From the NCBI RefSeq assembly GCF_019402665.1, contig NZ_VSST01000060.1, positions 1 to 64,000 on the forward strand: a stretch of 64,000 nucleotides of DNA. Direction: 5' to 3'. The DNA comes from Bradyrhizobium canariense. GTDB lineage: Bacteria > Pseudomonadota > Alphaproteobacteria > Rhizobiales > Xanthobacteraceae. Positions 37,952 to 46,866 of the stretch are shown here, piece after piece. Numbering within the stretch: position 1 is the first letter of the stretch; each line of letters starts with the position of its first letter. The notes below the pieces were generated by a model that made no database searches, had not been told where the DNA came from, and saw only the letters and a program-made list of their open reading frames with translations. The position numbers and the translations under genes are program-made.

Positions 37952-39265
37952 TCAGTCTGGGAAAGCGAGCTTGGGCAAGAACATCACGATCTGCGGATAT
38001 TCCGTGATGATGAACACGGCCGCGAGCAGCAGCACGAAGAACGGGAACGCCGCCCGCGCGACGGTCAAGGTATCACGCCCACTCATGTTCTGGAGCACGA
38101 ACAGATTGAAACCGACCGGCGGCGTGATCTGCGCCATCTCGACGTGGATGATGAGATAGACGCCGAACCAGACCAGGTCGAGACCGGCCTGCTTGACCAT
38201 CGGCAGCACGATCACGGCGGTCAGGACGATCATCGAGATGCCGTCGATCAGGCATCCCAGGATGATGTACATGATGCTCAGATACAGCGCGAGCATGCCC
38301 GGCGTGAGCTGCTGGCCCTGGACCCAGGTGGCGAGAGCCGCCGGAATGCCCGTATAGGCCATCGCTGCGGTCGTGTAGGCAGCGCCCGCCAGGATCAGCA
38401 TGATCATGCAGGTCAGGCGCGTCGCGCTCATGATGCTCTCGAGGAAGTTCTTGCGCGTGAGCGTGCGGCTCCACCACGCCAGCAGCAGCGCGCCCGAAAC
38501 GCCCCAGGCGGCGCATTCGGTCGCCGTCGCAAAGCCGAGCACGAGCGAGAGGAAGACCGCCAGGATCAGCAACAGGCAGGGCGCAAGCCTGGCCGACTCG
38601 CGCAGCTTCTGGCGAAACGGCATCGGGGGATCGCGCGGCGGAATCTTCTTCGGGTTCAGCAGCGACCAGATGATGATGTAGCCGGAATAGAGCACCATCA
38701 CGAGCACGCCGGGCAGAAAGCCGCCGAGGAACACCTGAAGCACGGAGACATTCGCCGTGACCGCATAGACCACCATCGGGATCGACGGAGGGATCAGCAG
38801 GCCGAGCGTGCCGGAGCCAGCGAGCGAGCCGAGACTGAGGCCCTTGTCGTAACCGCGCTTGTCCAGTTCGGGCAGCGCGATCTTGCCGATGGTTGCACAG
38901 GTCGCCGCCGATGAGCCCGACACCGCCGCGAAGATGCCGCAGCCGATCACGTTGACATGGGTCAGACGCCCCGGCAGCCACTGCACCCAGGGCGACAGGC
39001 CTCGAAACATCTCCTCGGATAATTTAGTGCGGAAGAGGATATCGCCCATCCAGATGAACAGCGGCAGCGCGGCGAGCGTCCATGACGAGCTTGCGCTCCA
39101 TGTCGTGGTCGCAAGCACCGAGCCGAGCGGCAGGCTCGTGGTCAGCGCCATCGCTACGAAGCCGACGAGGCCGAGCGAGACCGCGATCCAGATGCCGCTT
39201 CCCAGCAGCACGATCATGACGCCGAGCAGAATGAACGACAGTTCGATCATGCCGAGATTGGCCAT
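37952..39265 (-). CDS. TRAP transporter large permease DctM
   Basis: 437 aa with about 12 hydrophobic segments. Family stretches are FRGLSPWVQWLPGRLTHVNVIGCGIFAAVSGSS, GSGTLGLLIPPSIPMVVYAV and ITPPVGFNLFVLQNMSG. The ATG at 39265 is 2 nt after the dctQ stop and has GGAGG at 6-nt spacing inside the end of dctQ, so translation is coupled. The substrate-binding gene dctP follows after 35 nt. Confidence 0.94.
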   Translation of the reverse strand: MANLGMIELSFILLGVMIVLLGSGIWIAVSLGLVGFVAMALTTSLPLGSVLATTTWSASSSWTLAALPLFIWMGDILFRTKLSEEMFRGLSPWVQWLPGRLTHVNVIGCGIFAAVSGSSAATCATIGKIALPELDKRGYDKGLSLGSLAGSGTLGLLIPPSIPMVVYAVTANVSVLQVFLGGFLPGVLVMVLYSGYIIIWSLLNPKKIPPRDPPMPFRQKLRESARLAPCLLLILAVFLSLVLGFATATECAAWGVSGALLLAWWSRTLTRKNFLESIMSATRLTCMIMLILAGAAYTTAAMAYTGIPAALATWVQGQQLTPGMLALYLSIMYIILGCLIDGISMIVLTAVIVLPMVKQAGLDLVWFGVYLIIHVEMAQITPPVGFNLFVLQNMSGRDTLTVARAAFPFFVLLLAAVFIITEYPQIVMFLPKLAFPD

Positions 39266-39267
39266 CG

Positions 39268-39861
39268 TCAACCTCCGCCGCCCTGTGAGATGCGTTCGAT
39301 GAATTCGTCCGGGGTCTCGTCCGGCGAGCCCTTCTCGTAGCTCGGCCGGTTGCCGCTGACGACACTGACCATTTCATCAATGAGCGCGATCGACAGGATC
39401 ACGAGTCCGCCGGAAAACCCGAGCTGCGGAATCCAGAGCGGAAGCGCGACGACGCCCTGCGCCACGTCGTTGAAGCGCCAGGAATCGTAGGTCATCTGCA
39501 CGGCATGCCGGGTGAAATAGAGGATGAAAGCAGCGGCAATGCCGAGGGCCACGACCTCCGCAACCTGTTTGGAGCGCCCATGCAAACGCTCCAGCAGCAG
39601 GCCGACCCGGATCATCTCGCCGCGCTTGAAGGTGTGAGCGAGGCCGAGGAATGCCATCGCGGCCATGCACCAGGAGGCGAAATCATCGCCGGCGGGAATG
39701 TTGACCGCAAACTGGCGCCCGATCGACATGATCATCATGATTGCAAAGATCGCAACCATGAAGGCGCCGGCGGCGTAGCCCGCACCGAGATAAAGGAGAT
39801 CCAGCGCGCGTCGCACCGGTCCCCGGCTCGTGACATCGTCCCCTGCCAACGCGATCCCCAT
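39268..39861 (-). CDS. TRAP transporter small permease DctQ
   Basis: About 197 aa with four hydrophobic segments (ALDLLYLGAGYAAGAFMVAIFAIMM, ASWCMAAMAFLGLAHTF, VVALGIAAAFILYF, LGFSGGLVILSIALID). KRGEMIRVGLLLERL is the conserved DctQ loop. The tail ends in a Gly run whose codons double as the dctM ribosome site. The frame extends to a GTG at 39900; ATG 39861 was chosen, though its ribosome site is weak. Confidence 0.9.
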   Translation of the reverse strand: MGIALAGDDVTSRGPVRRALDLLYLGAGYAAGAFMVAIFAIMMIMSIGRQFAVNIPAGDDFASWCMAAMAFLGLAHTFKRGEMIRVGLLLERLHGRSKQVAEVVALGIAAAFILYFTRHAVQMTYDSWRFNDVAQGVVALPLWIPQLGFSGGLVILSIALIDEMVSVVSGNRPSYEKGSPDETPDEFIERISQGGGG

Positions 39862-40027
39862 CCTCACACGAGGCGATTCAGACGGTCCCGGCGATCGCAC
39901 GTCGCGCGCCGGTCCTGCATGAATATCGCCCCTGCCCAGCGCCCTGTCTTTCAGACGTTAGATCAACATGATGGGGCCAGCGCAAGCAAGGAGTATGCCG
40001 GCTCTCGCCGGAATTTCCACCGCAGGT

Positions 40028-40825
40028 TCAGCGGGTCTCGAGCCGCAGCCCGTCATACGCGGGCACCACTCCCGCCGGCAGCGACTGCCGGATCACCTCA
40101 TAATCGACGTCGGCCGTCATGTTGGTGATGACGGCGCGCTTCGGCTTGAAGCGCTCGATCCAGGACAACGCGTCGTTGATGCTGAAATGGCTGACATGGC
40201 TGGTGTAGCGCAGGCCATCGACGATCCAGAGATCCAGATTTTCCAGGGCGCCCCAGCTCTCGCGCGGGATGTCGTTGAGGTCGGGTGTGTAGGCGGCATC
40301 GCCGATGCGATAGCCCAGCGCAGGAATGTTGCCATGCTGCACCAGGAAGGCGGTCATCGTCACCGGGCCGCCCTTCCCCTGGATGGTCTGGCTTTCACCA
40401 GCCTCGATCGACTGCGCCGTCAGGATCGGCGGGTAATCGCTGCCCGCCGGCGAGACGAAGCAATAGGAGAACCGCGACATGATGTCGTTCGCAGTCGTCT
40501 GGTTGAGATACGTCGGAATCCGCCGGCGCATGTGCATCACCACCGAACGCAGATCGTCCATGCCATGGGTCTGATCGGCGTGCTCGTGGGTCAGGAACAC
40601 TGCATCGATGTGGTCGACATTGGTCGAGAGCAATTGCTCGCGCAGGTCCGGCGAGGTGTCGATCACGATACGCGTGGTGCCCTCGTCCGATGTCTGCTCG
40701 ACCAGCAGCGAACAGCGGCGACGGCGGTTCTTGGGATTGTTGGGATCGCAGGCACCCCAGCCGAGTGCCGGGCGCGGCACGCCGGCGGAGGAGCCGCAGC
40801 CCAGGATCGTCAGCGTCAGCGTCAT
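40028..40825 (-). CDS. Metallo-beta-lactamase-fold hydrolase (PhnP-like)
   Basis: 265-aa protein of the MBL superfamily, close in form to PhnP-type phosphodiesterases. The metal-binding motif THEHADQTHGMDDLR is near residue 80; further ligands are in LVQHGNIPALGYRIG and in the Asp of WIVDGLR. The start TLTILGCGSSAGVPRP is typical. It follows tatD by 13 nt and metG, tmk and holB upstream, a cluster conserved in rhizobiales. The true substrate is not known. Confidence 0.9.
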   Translation of the reverse strand: MTLTLTILGCGSSAGVPRPALGWGACDPNNPKNRRRRCSLLVEQTSDEGTTRIVIDTSPDLREQLLSTNVDHIDAVFLTHEHADQTHGMDDLRSVVMHMRRRIPTYLNQTTANDIMSRFSYCFVSPAGSDYPPILTAQSIEAGESQTIQGKGGPVTMTAFLVQHGNIPALGYRIGDAAYTPDLNDIPRESWGALENLDLWIVDGLRYTSHVSHFSINDALSWIERFKPKRAVITNMTADVDYEVIRQSLPAGVVPAYDGLRLETR

Positions 40826-40838
40826 GCGGCTCCCAGTT

Positions 40839-41615
40839 CTAAGCTTTCACCCTGGAGAACAGGCGAAAGAAGTTTTCGCTTGTCTGGCGCGAGATCTCGT
40901 CAAACGACACGCCGCGTGTTTCGGCGAGCACTTTTGCGACCTCGACCACGTAGGCCGGTTCGTTGCGCTTGCCCCGGAACTTGCCCGGCGCAAGATAGGG
41001 CGAATCCGTTTCAACCAGAATACGGTCGGACGGGAGTTCGGCCGCAAGCGCGCGCAAGGCCTCGGACTTCTTGAAGGTCAGGATGCCCGTGAAGCCGATA
41101 TAGAGCCCGAGCGAGACCGCCTTCAGCGCCAGCTCGCGCCCGCCGGTGTAACAATGCAACACCGCGCGAAACGATCCCTTTGCCGTCTCCTCTTCCAGGA
41201 TACGGCCGCAATCCTCATCCGCCTCGCGGGTGTGGATCACCAGCGGCAAGCCGGTGGCGCGGGCGGCGGCGATGTGGGCACGAAAGCCCCTCGCCTGCGC
41301 CTCCGGCGAGCCGTTGTCGTAGAAATAGTCGAGCCCGGCTTCGCCGAGCGCGACGACCTTGGGGTGCTGCGTCAGTGCGATCAGCTCGTCCGGCGCGATG
41401 CCGTCTTCCTCGTCCGCGTTGTGCGGATGGGTGCCGACCGAGCAATAGACGTCGTCGTAGCGCTCGGCGATGGCCAGAAGCTGGTTCAGCTTTCTCACCC
41501 GCGTCGAAATGGTGACCATGCGGCCGATACCAGCCGCTCGCGCCCGCGACACGATCCCGTCGAGATCCTCCGCAAAGTCCGGAAAATCCAAATGGCAGTG
41601 GCTGTCGACCAACAT
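40839..41615 (-). CDS. tatD: TatD family hydrolase
   Basis: 258-aa TIM-barrel metal-dependent nuclease (3'-5' DNase, also proposed in D-aminoacyl-tRNA repair). Metal ligands: HCHLDF at residues 6-11, the Glu in ALGEAGLDYFYD, His in VIHTREAD, His in LHCYTGG and Asp in LVETDSPYLAP. Complete length. It is 13 nt downstream of metG and 13 nt upstream of the MBL gene, one transcription unit. Confidence 0.95.
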   Translation of the reverse strand: MLVDSHCHLDFPDFAEDLDGIVSRARAAGIGRMVTISTRVRKLNQLLAIAERYDDVYCSVGTHPHNADEEDGIAPDELIALTQHPKVVALGEAGLDYFYDNGSPEAQARGFRAHIAAARATGLPLVIHTREADEDCGRILEEETAKGSFRAVLHCYTGGRELALKAVSLGLYIGFTGILTFKKSEALRALAAELPSDRILVETDSPYLAPGKFRGKRNEPAYVVEVAKVLAETRGVSFDEISRQTSENFFRLFSRVKA

Positions 41616-41628
41616 GGTGCGAACGCCC

Positions 41629-43611
41629 TCAGGCTGCCGGCTCGATGTAGCGCGGGAAGGCCGGCGTCGGCGCGGGCAGCGTCGTACCTGGCGCGATGCG
41701 CGTTGCGCCGCCGAGCGCAGCGAAGTTGCGCTCCCCTTCGGGGATCCCGAGGCTGTTCAGCAGCAATCCCGAGGCCGTCGGCATCGCCGGCTGGGCCAGG
41801 ATCGCGATCTGGCGCACGACTTCGGCGGTGACATAGAGCACCGTCCTCTGCCTGACAGGATCGGTCTTGGCGAGCGCCCACGGCGCTTCGCCCGCGAAAT
41901 AGCGGTTGGCTTCGGCGACCACAGCCCATACGGCATTGAGCCAGTGATGGATTTGCTGCGTCGCCATCGCTTCGCGAGACGCCGCGAGCATGCCGTCAGC
42001 TTGTGACAGGATCGCCTTGTCGTTGTCGCTGAACTCGCCGGGCTCCGGGAGCACGCCGCCGAGCTGCTTGGCGATCATCGACAGCGAGCGCTGCGCGAGG
42101 TTGCCGAGATCGTTGGCGAGATCGGCATTGATGCGCGCGACGATGGCCTCGTGATTGTAGTTGCCGTCCTGGCCGAACGGGACCTCGCGCAGAAAGAAAT
42201 AGCGCATCTGGTCGACGCCGTACTGGTCGGCGAGGTTGAAGGGATCAACCACGTTGCCGACCGACTTCGACATCTTCTCGCCCCTGCTGAACAGGAAACC
42301 ATGGGCATAGACCCGCTTCGGAAGCGGGATCCCGGCCGACAGCAGGAAAGCCGGCCAGTACACCGCATGGAAGCGGATGATGTCCTTGCCGATGATGTGC
42401 ACGTCGGCAGGCCAATAACGCCAGTTCTTGTCGCTCTCGTCGGGGAAACCGACGCCAGTGATGTAGTTGGTGAGCGCGTCGACCCAGACATACATCACGT
42501 GCTCTTCGTCGCCGGGCACCTTGACGCCCCAGTCGAACGTCGTGCGCGAGATCGACAGATCGCGCAGGCCGCCCTTGACGAAGCTCACCACCTCGTTCTT
42601 GCGGGAGTCGGGGCCGATGAAATTGGGCTGCGTCTCGTACAGCTTGAGCAGCCTGTCCTGATAGGCCGACAGGCGGAAGAAGTAGCTCTTCTCCTCGACC
42701 CATTCGACCGGGGTGCCCTGCGGCCCGAGCCGCACGCCGTCGTCGTTCAGGCGCGTCTCGTCCTCCGCGTAATAGGCTTCGTCGCGCACGGAATACCAGC
42801 CGGCATAGATGTCGGCATAGATATCCCCGTTCGCTTCCATGCGCCGCCATATCTCCTGGCTGGAGCGATGATGCTGTTCCTCGGTGGTGCGGATGAAACG
42901 GTCGAACGACACGTCGAGGCGCTCGTCCATCTGCTTGAAGCGGCCGGCATTGCGGGCTGCTAGCTCCGAGACGGACATTTTTTCGCTGGCCGCGGTCTGA
43001 ACCATCTTCTGGCCGTGCTCGTCGGTGCCGGTCAGGAAGAACACGTCCTTGCCGTCGAGCCGCGCGAACCGCGCCAACGTATCGGTCGCGATCGCCTCGT
43101 AGGCGTGGCCGATATGTGGGCTGCCATTGGGATAGGCGATGGCGGTCGTGATGTAGAAGACGTTGTCGCGCGCGGGGACGGCCATGGGCGTGTTGGCCTG
43201 CGGCGCTGCGATGGACTTCGGCGCGCGCGGAGCCTTGGGCTTCGAGACATTGGGCTTCGGCGGCGCGGCGACAGGAGCTGGTGTGGCGGTCACGGCAGGC
43301 GTAGCCACCTTTGCCGTCTTGGCTATCTTCTTCGCCGAAGCCTCTTTTTTTGCCGAGGCCTTGGCTAGCTTTTTGGTCGCTGTCTTCACCGGCTTCTTTG
43401 CAACGACCTGCTTCTTCGCCGTCTTCGCGGCGCTCTTCCTCCCGCTTTTCTTGGCGGCTGTCTTTTTGGTCTTCGTGGCTTTCTTGACCTTTTTGGCAGC
43501 TTTGGGTGTGCGCGCCTTCACGGCCTTCTTCGCGGCTTTCTTGACGGCCTTCGTGGCAGCCTTCTTCTTGCTGCTCTTGCCCTTGGCGGTTTTCTTAGCT
43601 CGCGCTGCCAC
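41629..43611 (-). CDS. metG: Methionyl-tRNA synthetase with a histone H1-like N-terminal extension
   Basis: 660 aa. The catalytic core starts near residue 143 and has the HIGH motif as PHIGHAYE, FLTGTDEHGQK and the KMSKS loop GEKMSKSVGN; the anticodon-binding helical domain ends the protein. No zinc-knuckle cysteines were seen, nor the C-terminal tRNA-binding EMAPII-like domain. The first 142 residues are almost only Lys, Ala, Thr, Val, Pro and Arg in repeats like KKAAKKAVKA and KTAKKQ, resembling histone H1 or AlgP tails. An ATG at 43185 (residue 143) would give a normal core, so either start is possible. The upstream frame is clean, with no stop and no out-of-frame shift. Confidence 0.93.
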   Translation of the reverse strand: MAARAKKTAKGKSSKKKAATKAVKKAAKKAVKARTPKAAKKVKKATKTKKTAAKKSGRKSAAKTAKKQVVAKKPVKTATKKLAKASAKKEASAKKIAKTAKVATPAVTATPAPVAAPPKPNVSKPKAPRAPKSIAAPQANTPMAVPARDNVFYITTAIAYPNGSPHIGHAYEAIATDTLARFARLDGKDVFFLTGTDEHGQKMVQTAASEKMSVSELAARNAGRFKQMDERLDVSFDRFIRTTEEQHHRSSQEIWRRMEANGDIYADIYAGWYSVRDEAYYAEDETRLNDDGVRLGPQGTPVEWVEEKSYFFRLSAYQDRLLKLYETQPNFIGPDSRKNEVVSFVKGGLRDLSISRTTFDWGVKVPGDEEHVMYVWVDALTNYITGVGFPDESDKNWRYWPADVHIIGKDIIRFHAVYWPAFLLSAGIPLPKRVYAHGFLFSRGEKMSKSVGNVVDPFNLADQYGVDQMRYFFLREVPFGQDGNYNHEAIVARINADLANDLGNLAQRSLSMIAKQLGGVLPEPGEFSDNDKAILSQADGMLAASREAMATQQIHHWLNAVWAVVAEANRYFAGEAPWALAKTDPVRQRTVLYVTAEVVRQIAILAQPAMPTASGLLLNSLGIPEGERNFAALGGATRIAPGTTLPAPTPAFPRYIEPAA

Positions 43612-43672
43612 GACGAATTCCTTTACCGGCTTCTCGAAATTTGGAAACGAACCTGCGTTAGTTTATCGTCTT

Positions 43673-43721
43673 GAGCATGGCCCCATCGGAAAACCGCTGC
43701 ACAGTTTTCCGGATCATGCTC
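43673..43721. repeat. Inverted repeat between metG and holB
   Basis: GAGCATG (43673-43679) pairs with CATGCTC (43715-43721) and an inner GGAAAAC with GTTTTCC. The hairpin starts within the holB stop region and lies in the metG leader. It resembles a dispersed alphaproteobacterial repeat and could attenuate or stabilise the message. Confidence 0.6.
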
Positions 43722-44767
43722 TAGCGCGTCGCGTCCGCCAGCCAGCCGAACACCGAGAAAACCAAGGGCTTTCGCTCCAGATTGTAGGTTTCGGTGTCGC
43801 GCGCGGCCCGGACGATCTTTTCCCATACCTCAGCTAGGCGCGCAAGGCGCGGCAGATTCTGGTTGGCATTCGCCTCGTCGGCGTGCAGGCGTTCCGCGAT
43901 CCAGCGATCGATGCCGTCGATGAAGGCGGCAAGCGCAACGCGGTCGCTGGTGCCGAGCGATTCGCCGAGCGTGTGCAATTCGCGCGGATCGACCTGCGGC
44001 AGCCGCGCCAGCAGCGCGGCCGTGCGCTGCTGGAGCTTCAGGGCGTCACCGCCGAGCAGCGTCAGCGCCCGCGCGACGCTGCCCTCGGACGCCTCCGCCG
44101 CCTCGCGCAACGCCGGATCATTCGGGTCGAGATCGGCAGCTGTTGCGGCTGCAGCAATCACGTCGTCGGTTGCGAGCGCGCGCAGGCGCAGCTTGCGGCA
44201 GCGCGACTGGATTGTGGCGAGCACACGCGCCGGCGCGTGGCTCACCAGCAGGAACAGCGATTGCTGCGGCGGCTCCTCGAGAATTTTCAGCAGCGCGTTG
44301 GCGGCATTCGGATTGAGCTCGTCGACGGTGTCGACGATGCAGACACGCCAGCCTTCGGCCGCTGCGGTCGAGCCGAAGAAGCCGATCGTCTCGCGCGTCT
44401 CGTCCACGGTGATCACGGTGCGCATCACGCCGCGATCATTGGCGGTGCGCTCCAGCGTCAGCAGGCCACCATGCGAGCTCGCCGCCACCTGCCGCGCCAC
44501 GGCGTCATCACGATTGATGGCGAGGTCTTCGGCGCGCTGCACGAAGGGAGCGGACGGCTGGCCGTGAGCGAGCACGAAGCGCGCCATCCGATATGCCAGC
44601 GTCGCCTTGCCGATGCCTTGCGGCCCGCCAATCAGCCAGGCATGCGGGATGCGCCCGCTGCGATAGGCGGCCAGCAGCGCGGTCTCGGCCTCGCGATGGC
44701 CGAACAGAACGCTCGTCTCGCGCGGATGAGACATGGCAGTTTCGCGCTCGGTCTGACGCGGGCTCAT
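43721..44767 (-). CDS. holB: DNA polymerase III delta prime subunit
   Basis: 348-aa clamp-loader AAA+ subunit. Walker A is GGPQGIGKATLAYR; ELNPNAANALLKILEEPP is the DExx-type helper motif and IQSRCRKLRL the SRC motif. Usual length. The ATG at 44767 overlaps the tmk stop as ATGA, so it is coupled; an alternative ATG at 44734 is also in frame. metG is the next gene on the strand. Confidence 0.95.
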   Translation of the reverse strand: MSPRQTERETAMSHPRETSVLFGHREAETALLAAYRSGRIPHAWLIGGPQGIGKATLAYRMARFVLAHGQPSAPFVQRAEDLAINRDDAVARQVAASSHGGLLTLERTANDRGVMRTVITVDETRETIGFFGSTAAAEGWRVCIVDTVDELNPNAANALLKILEEPPQQSLFLLVSHAPARVLATIQSRCRKLRLRALATDDVIAAAATAADLDPNDPALREAAEASEGSVARALTLLGGDALKLQQRTAALLARLPQVDPRELHTLGESLGTSDRVALAAFIDGIDRWIAERLHADEANANQNLPRLARLAEVWEKIVRAARDTETYNLERKPLVFSVFGWLADATR

Positions 44768-45450
44768 ATGGACACCACCGATGCCGGCGTCGGAAGCAGG
44801 CGATCGCGCAGCGCGGTCCAGACGCGCCCGGCAACCGTGTCGGGGTCAGAATTGGCGTCGATCAGCACGCAGCGCGCAGGATCGTCCGCTGCGATCTTGC
44901 GATAGGCCTCGCGCAGGCCCTGATGGAAACCGAGCTTCTCGGCCTCGAACCTGTCTGGCGTGCCGCTGCCGCGGCGAGCGGCCGCGCGCTGCAAGCCGAT
45001 CTCGACCGGCAGGTCCAGAATGATGGTGAGGTCCGGTTTGAGATCGCCGATCGTGACCCGCTGCATCGCGTTGATCAGCGCCGCCGGCACCTGGCCGAGG
45101 CTGCCCTGATAGGCCCGCGTCGAATCGGCGAAGCGGTCGCAGAGCACCCAGGTGCCCTGGTTGAGCGCAGGCTGGATCACGGTGCGGACATGGTCGTCGC
45201 GGGCCGCCGCGAACAGCAGCGTCTCGGCCTCGGGTCCGAGCAGCTTGCCCATGCCTGACAGCACGAGGTGGCGCATGATCTCCGCGCCGGGCGAGCCCCC
45301 CGGCTCGCGGGTGACGAGGATGCGCATCCTGGCCGCCTTGAGACGGTCGGCGAGCTTCTTGATCTGGGTCGACTTGCCCGTGCCCTCGCCGCCTTCAAAG
45401 GTGACGAAACGCCCGCGTCCGGACGGCCACTTGACCGCGCTTTCACTCAT
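44764..45450 (-). CDS. tmk: Thymidylate kinase
   Basis: 228-aa dTMP kinase for dTTP synthesis. P-loop FEGGEGTGKSTQIKKLADRL at about residue 18-37, the DRX motif VLCDRFADSTRAYQG and the LID segment LDLPVEIGLQRAAARRG are all present. It lies 2 nt downstream of the dacC-type gene and overlaps holB by 4 bp. Confidence 0.96.
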   Translation of the reverse strand: MSESAVKWPSGRGRFVTFEGGEGTGKSTQIKKLADRLKAARMRILVTREPGGSPGAEIMRHLVLSGMGKLLGPEAETLLFAAARDDHVRTVIQPALNQGTWVLCDRFADSTRAYQGSLGQVPAALINAMQRVTIGDLKPDLTIILDLPVEIGLQRAAARRGSGTPDRFEAEKLGFHQGLREAYRKIAADDPARCVLIDANSDPDTVAGRVWTALRDRLLPTPASVVSI

Positions 45451-45452
45451 GA

Positions 45453-46715
45453 TCAGAGCTTCTCGGCGCCCGCACGGAACATGCCGATCACGAGCTCGCT
45501 GGCGCCGTCGATTGCACGCCGTACGGTCGAGCCGGTGCCGATCGCGTCAGCGGCATAGACCGGCGTCTCCACCGCGATGTTGCCGCTGCGCCAGACCCTG
45601 ACCAGCCCGACCTTCTGCCCAGCCTCGACCGGCGCGCGCACCGGACCGCTATAGACGACGCGCGCGATCAGCTTGTCGGTGCCGTTCTTGTGCACCATCA
45701 CTTTCACGGGCGTCTTGGCGACCAGTTTCACCGAGCGGCTCTCGCCGCCGAACACCTTGGCGTAGCCGACGGGCTGATCGGCCGCGATCAGGGTGCGGGT
45801 CTCGAAATTGCGAAAACCCCATTCCAGCATCTTCTTGGCTTCGGTGGCGCGATCTTCGGGGTCTTCCAGCCCGTTGACGACGACGATCAGCCGCGTGCCG
45901 TTCTGCACCGCCGAGCCGACCATGCCGTAGCCGCCTTCCTTGGTGTAGCCGGTCTTCAGTCCGTCGGCGCCTTCCATCGAATTGAGCAGCGGATTGCGGT
46001 TGGGCTGGCGGATCTTGTTCCAGGTGTATTCCTTCTCGCCGAACAGTTTGTAGAATTCGGGGAAGTCGAGGATGATGTGCCGGGCGAGGATGCCGAGCTC
46101 GCGCACCGTCATCTTGTTGGCGGGGTCGGGCAAGCCGTTGGAATTGCCGAAGGTCGACTTCGTCAGGCCAAGCTCGCGGGCGCGCTTGGTCATGAAGTCG
46201 GCGGCGAAAATCCGTTCGTTACCTGCCATGGCTTCGGCCAGCGCAATGCAGGCATCGTTGCCGCTCTGGATGATCGCCCCGTGCAGGAGATCGTCGACCG
46301 TGACCTTGCTGTTGATCGCGGCGAACATGGTCGACCCGCCGGAGGGTGCGCCGCCCCTGCGCCAGGCGTTCTCGCTGATCCGGTATTCGTCGGTCAGCTT
46401 GATGTCGCCCTTCTTGATGGCGTTGAAGACGACCTCCGCGGTCATCAGCTTCATCATGCTGGAGGGGGCGCGCAGTTCGTCGGCGTTCTTCTCGAACAGC
46501 ACGCTGCCGCTGGAGGCCTCGATCAGGATCGCGGTCGGGGCGTCGCCGTCGAAGCCGGCATCATCTGTTTTCTTGGCGCCCTGGACGCTCTGGTTGGCGG
46601 CGTAGAGCGCCCCGCCCCAGCCGATGGTCGCCACCAGAGCCGTCGCGATCAGCCCGCGCGCCAGCGCTCCGGCGGTGAACCGGGTGCGCCCAAACGAGGA
46701 AAGATGAAATTCCAT
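45453..46715 (-). CDS. dacC: D-alanyl-D-alanine carboxypeptidase (PBP5/6 type)
   Basis: 420-aa penicillin-binding protein that trims the D-Ala from peptidoglycan stem peptides. The active-site serine motif SMMK (Ser86-Lys89, in LRAPSSMMKLMT), SGN (in IIQSGNDACIA) and KTG (LKTGYTKEGG) are all in order. The N-terminal hydrophobic stretch IATALVATIGWGGALYAAN is a signal peptide or anchor. The C-terminal domain of PBP5 is present (VMVHKNGTDKLIARVVYSGP). ATG 46715 was preferred to the TTG at 46721 because of AGGG upstream. The gene symbol is approximate. Confidence 0.93.
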   Translation of the reverse strand: MEFHLSSFGRTRFTAGALARGLIATALVATIGWGGALYAANQSVQGAKKTDDAGFDGDAPTAILIEASSGSVLFEKNADELRAPSSMMKLMTAEVVFNAIKKGDIKLTDEYRISENAWRRGGAPSGGSTMFAAINSKVTVDDLLHGAIIQSGNDACIALAEAMAGNERIFAADFMTKRARELGLTKSTFGNSNGLPDPANKMTVRELGILARHIILDFPEFYKLFGEKEYTWNKIRQPNRNPLLNSMEGADGLKTGYTKEGGYGMVGSAVQNGTRLIVVVNGLEDPEDRATEAKKMLEWGFRNFETRTLIAADQPVGYAKVFGGESRSVKLVAKTPVKVMVHKNGTDKLIARVVYSGPVRAPVEAGQKVGLVRVWRSGNIAVETPVYAADAIGTGSTVRRAIDGASELVIGMFRAGAEKL

Positions 46716-46866
46716 GGCCAAGCCCTGAGAGCGGCGTTCTAACAGTTGGAGCGGGTGCGAACAACACGGGGTGGCCGCTTGTCCCGAGATTGCACGATTC
46801 TCGTCCCGCCCCTATCGTGGCACCTCAGATTTTCTGACCAAACCCCTGAAACAAGGCGGAAAAGCG

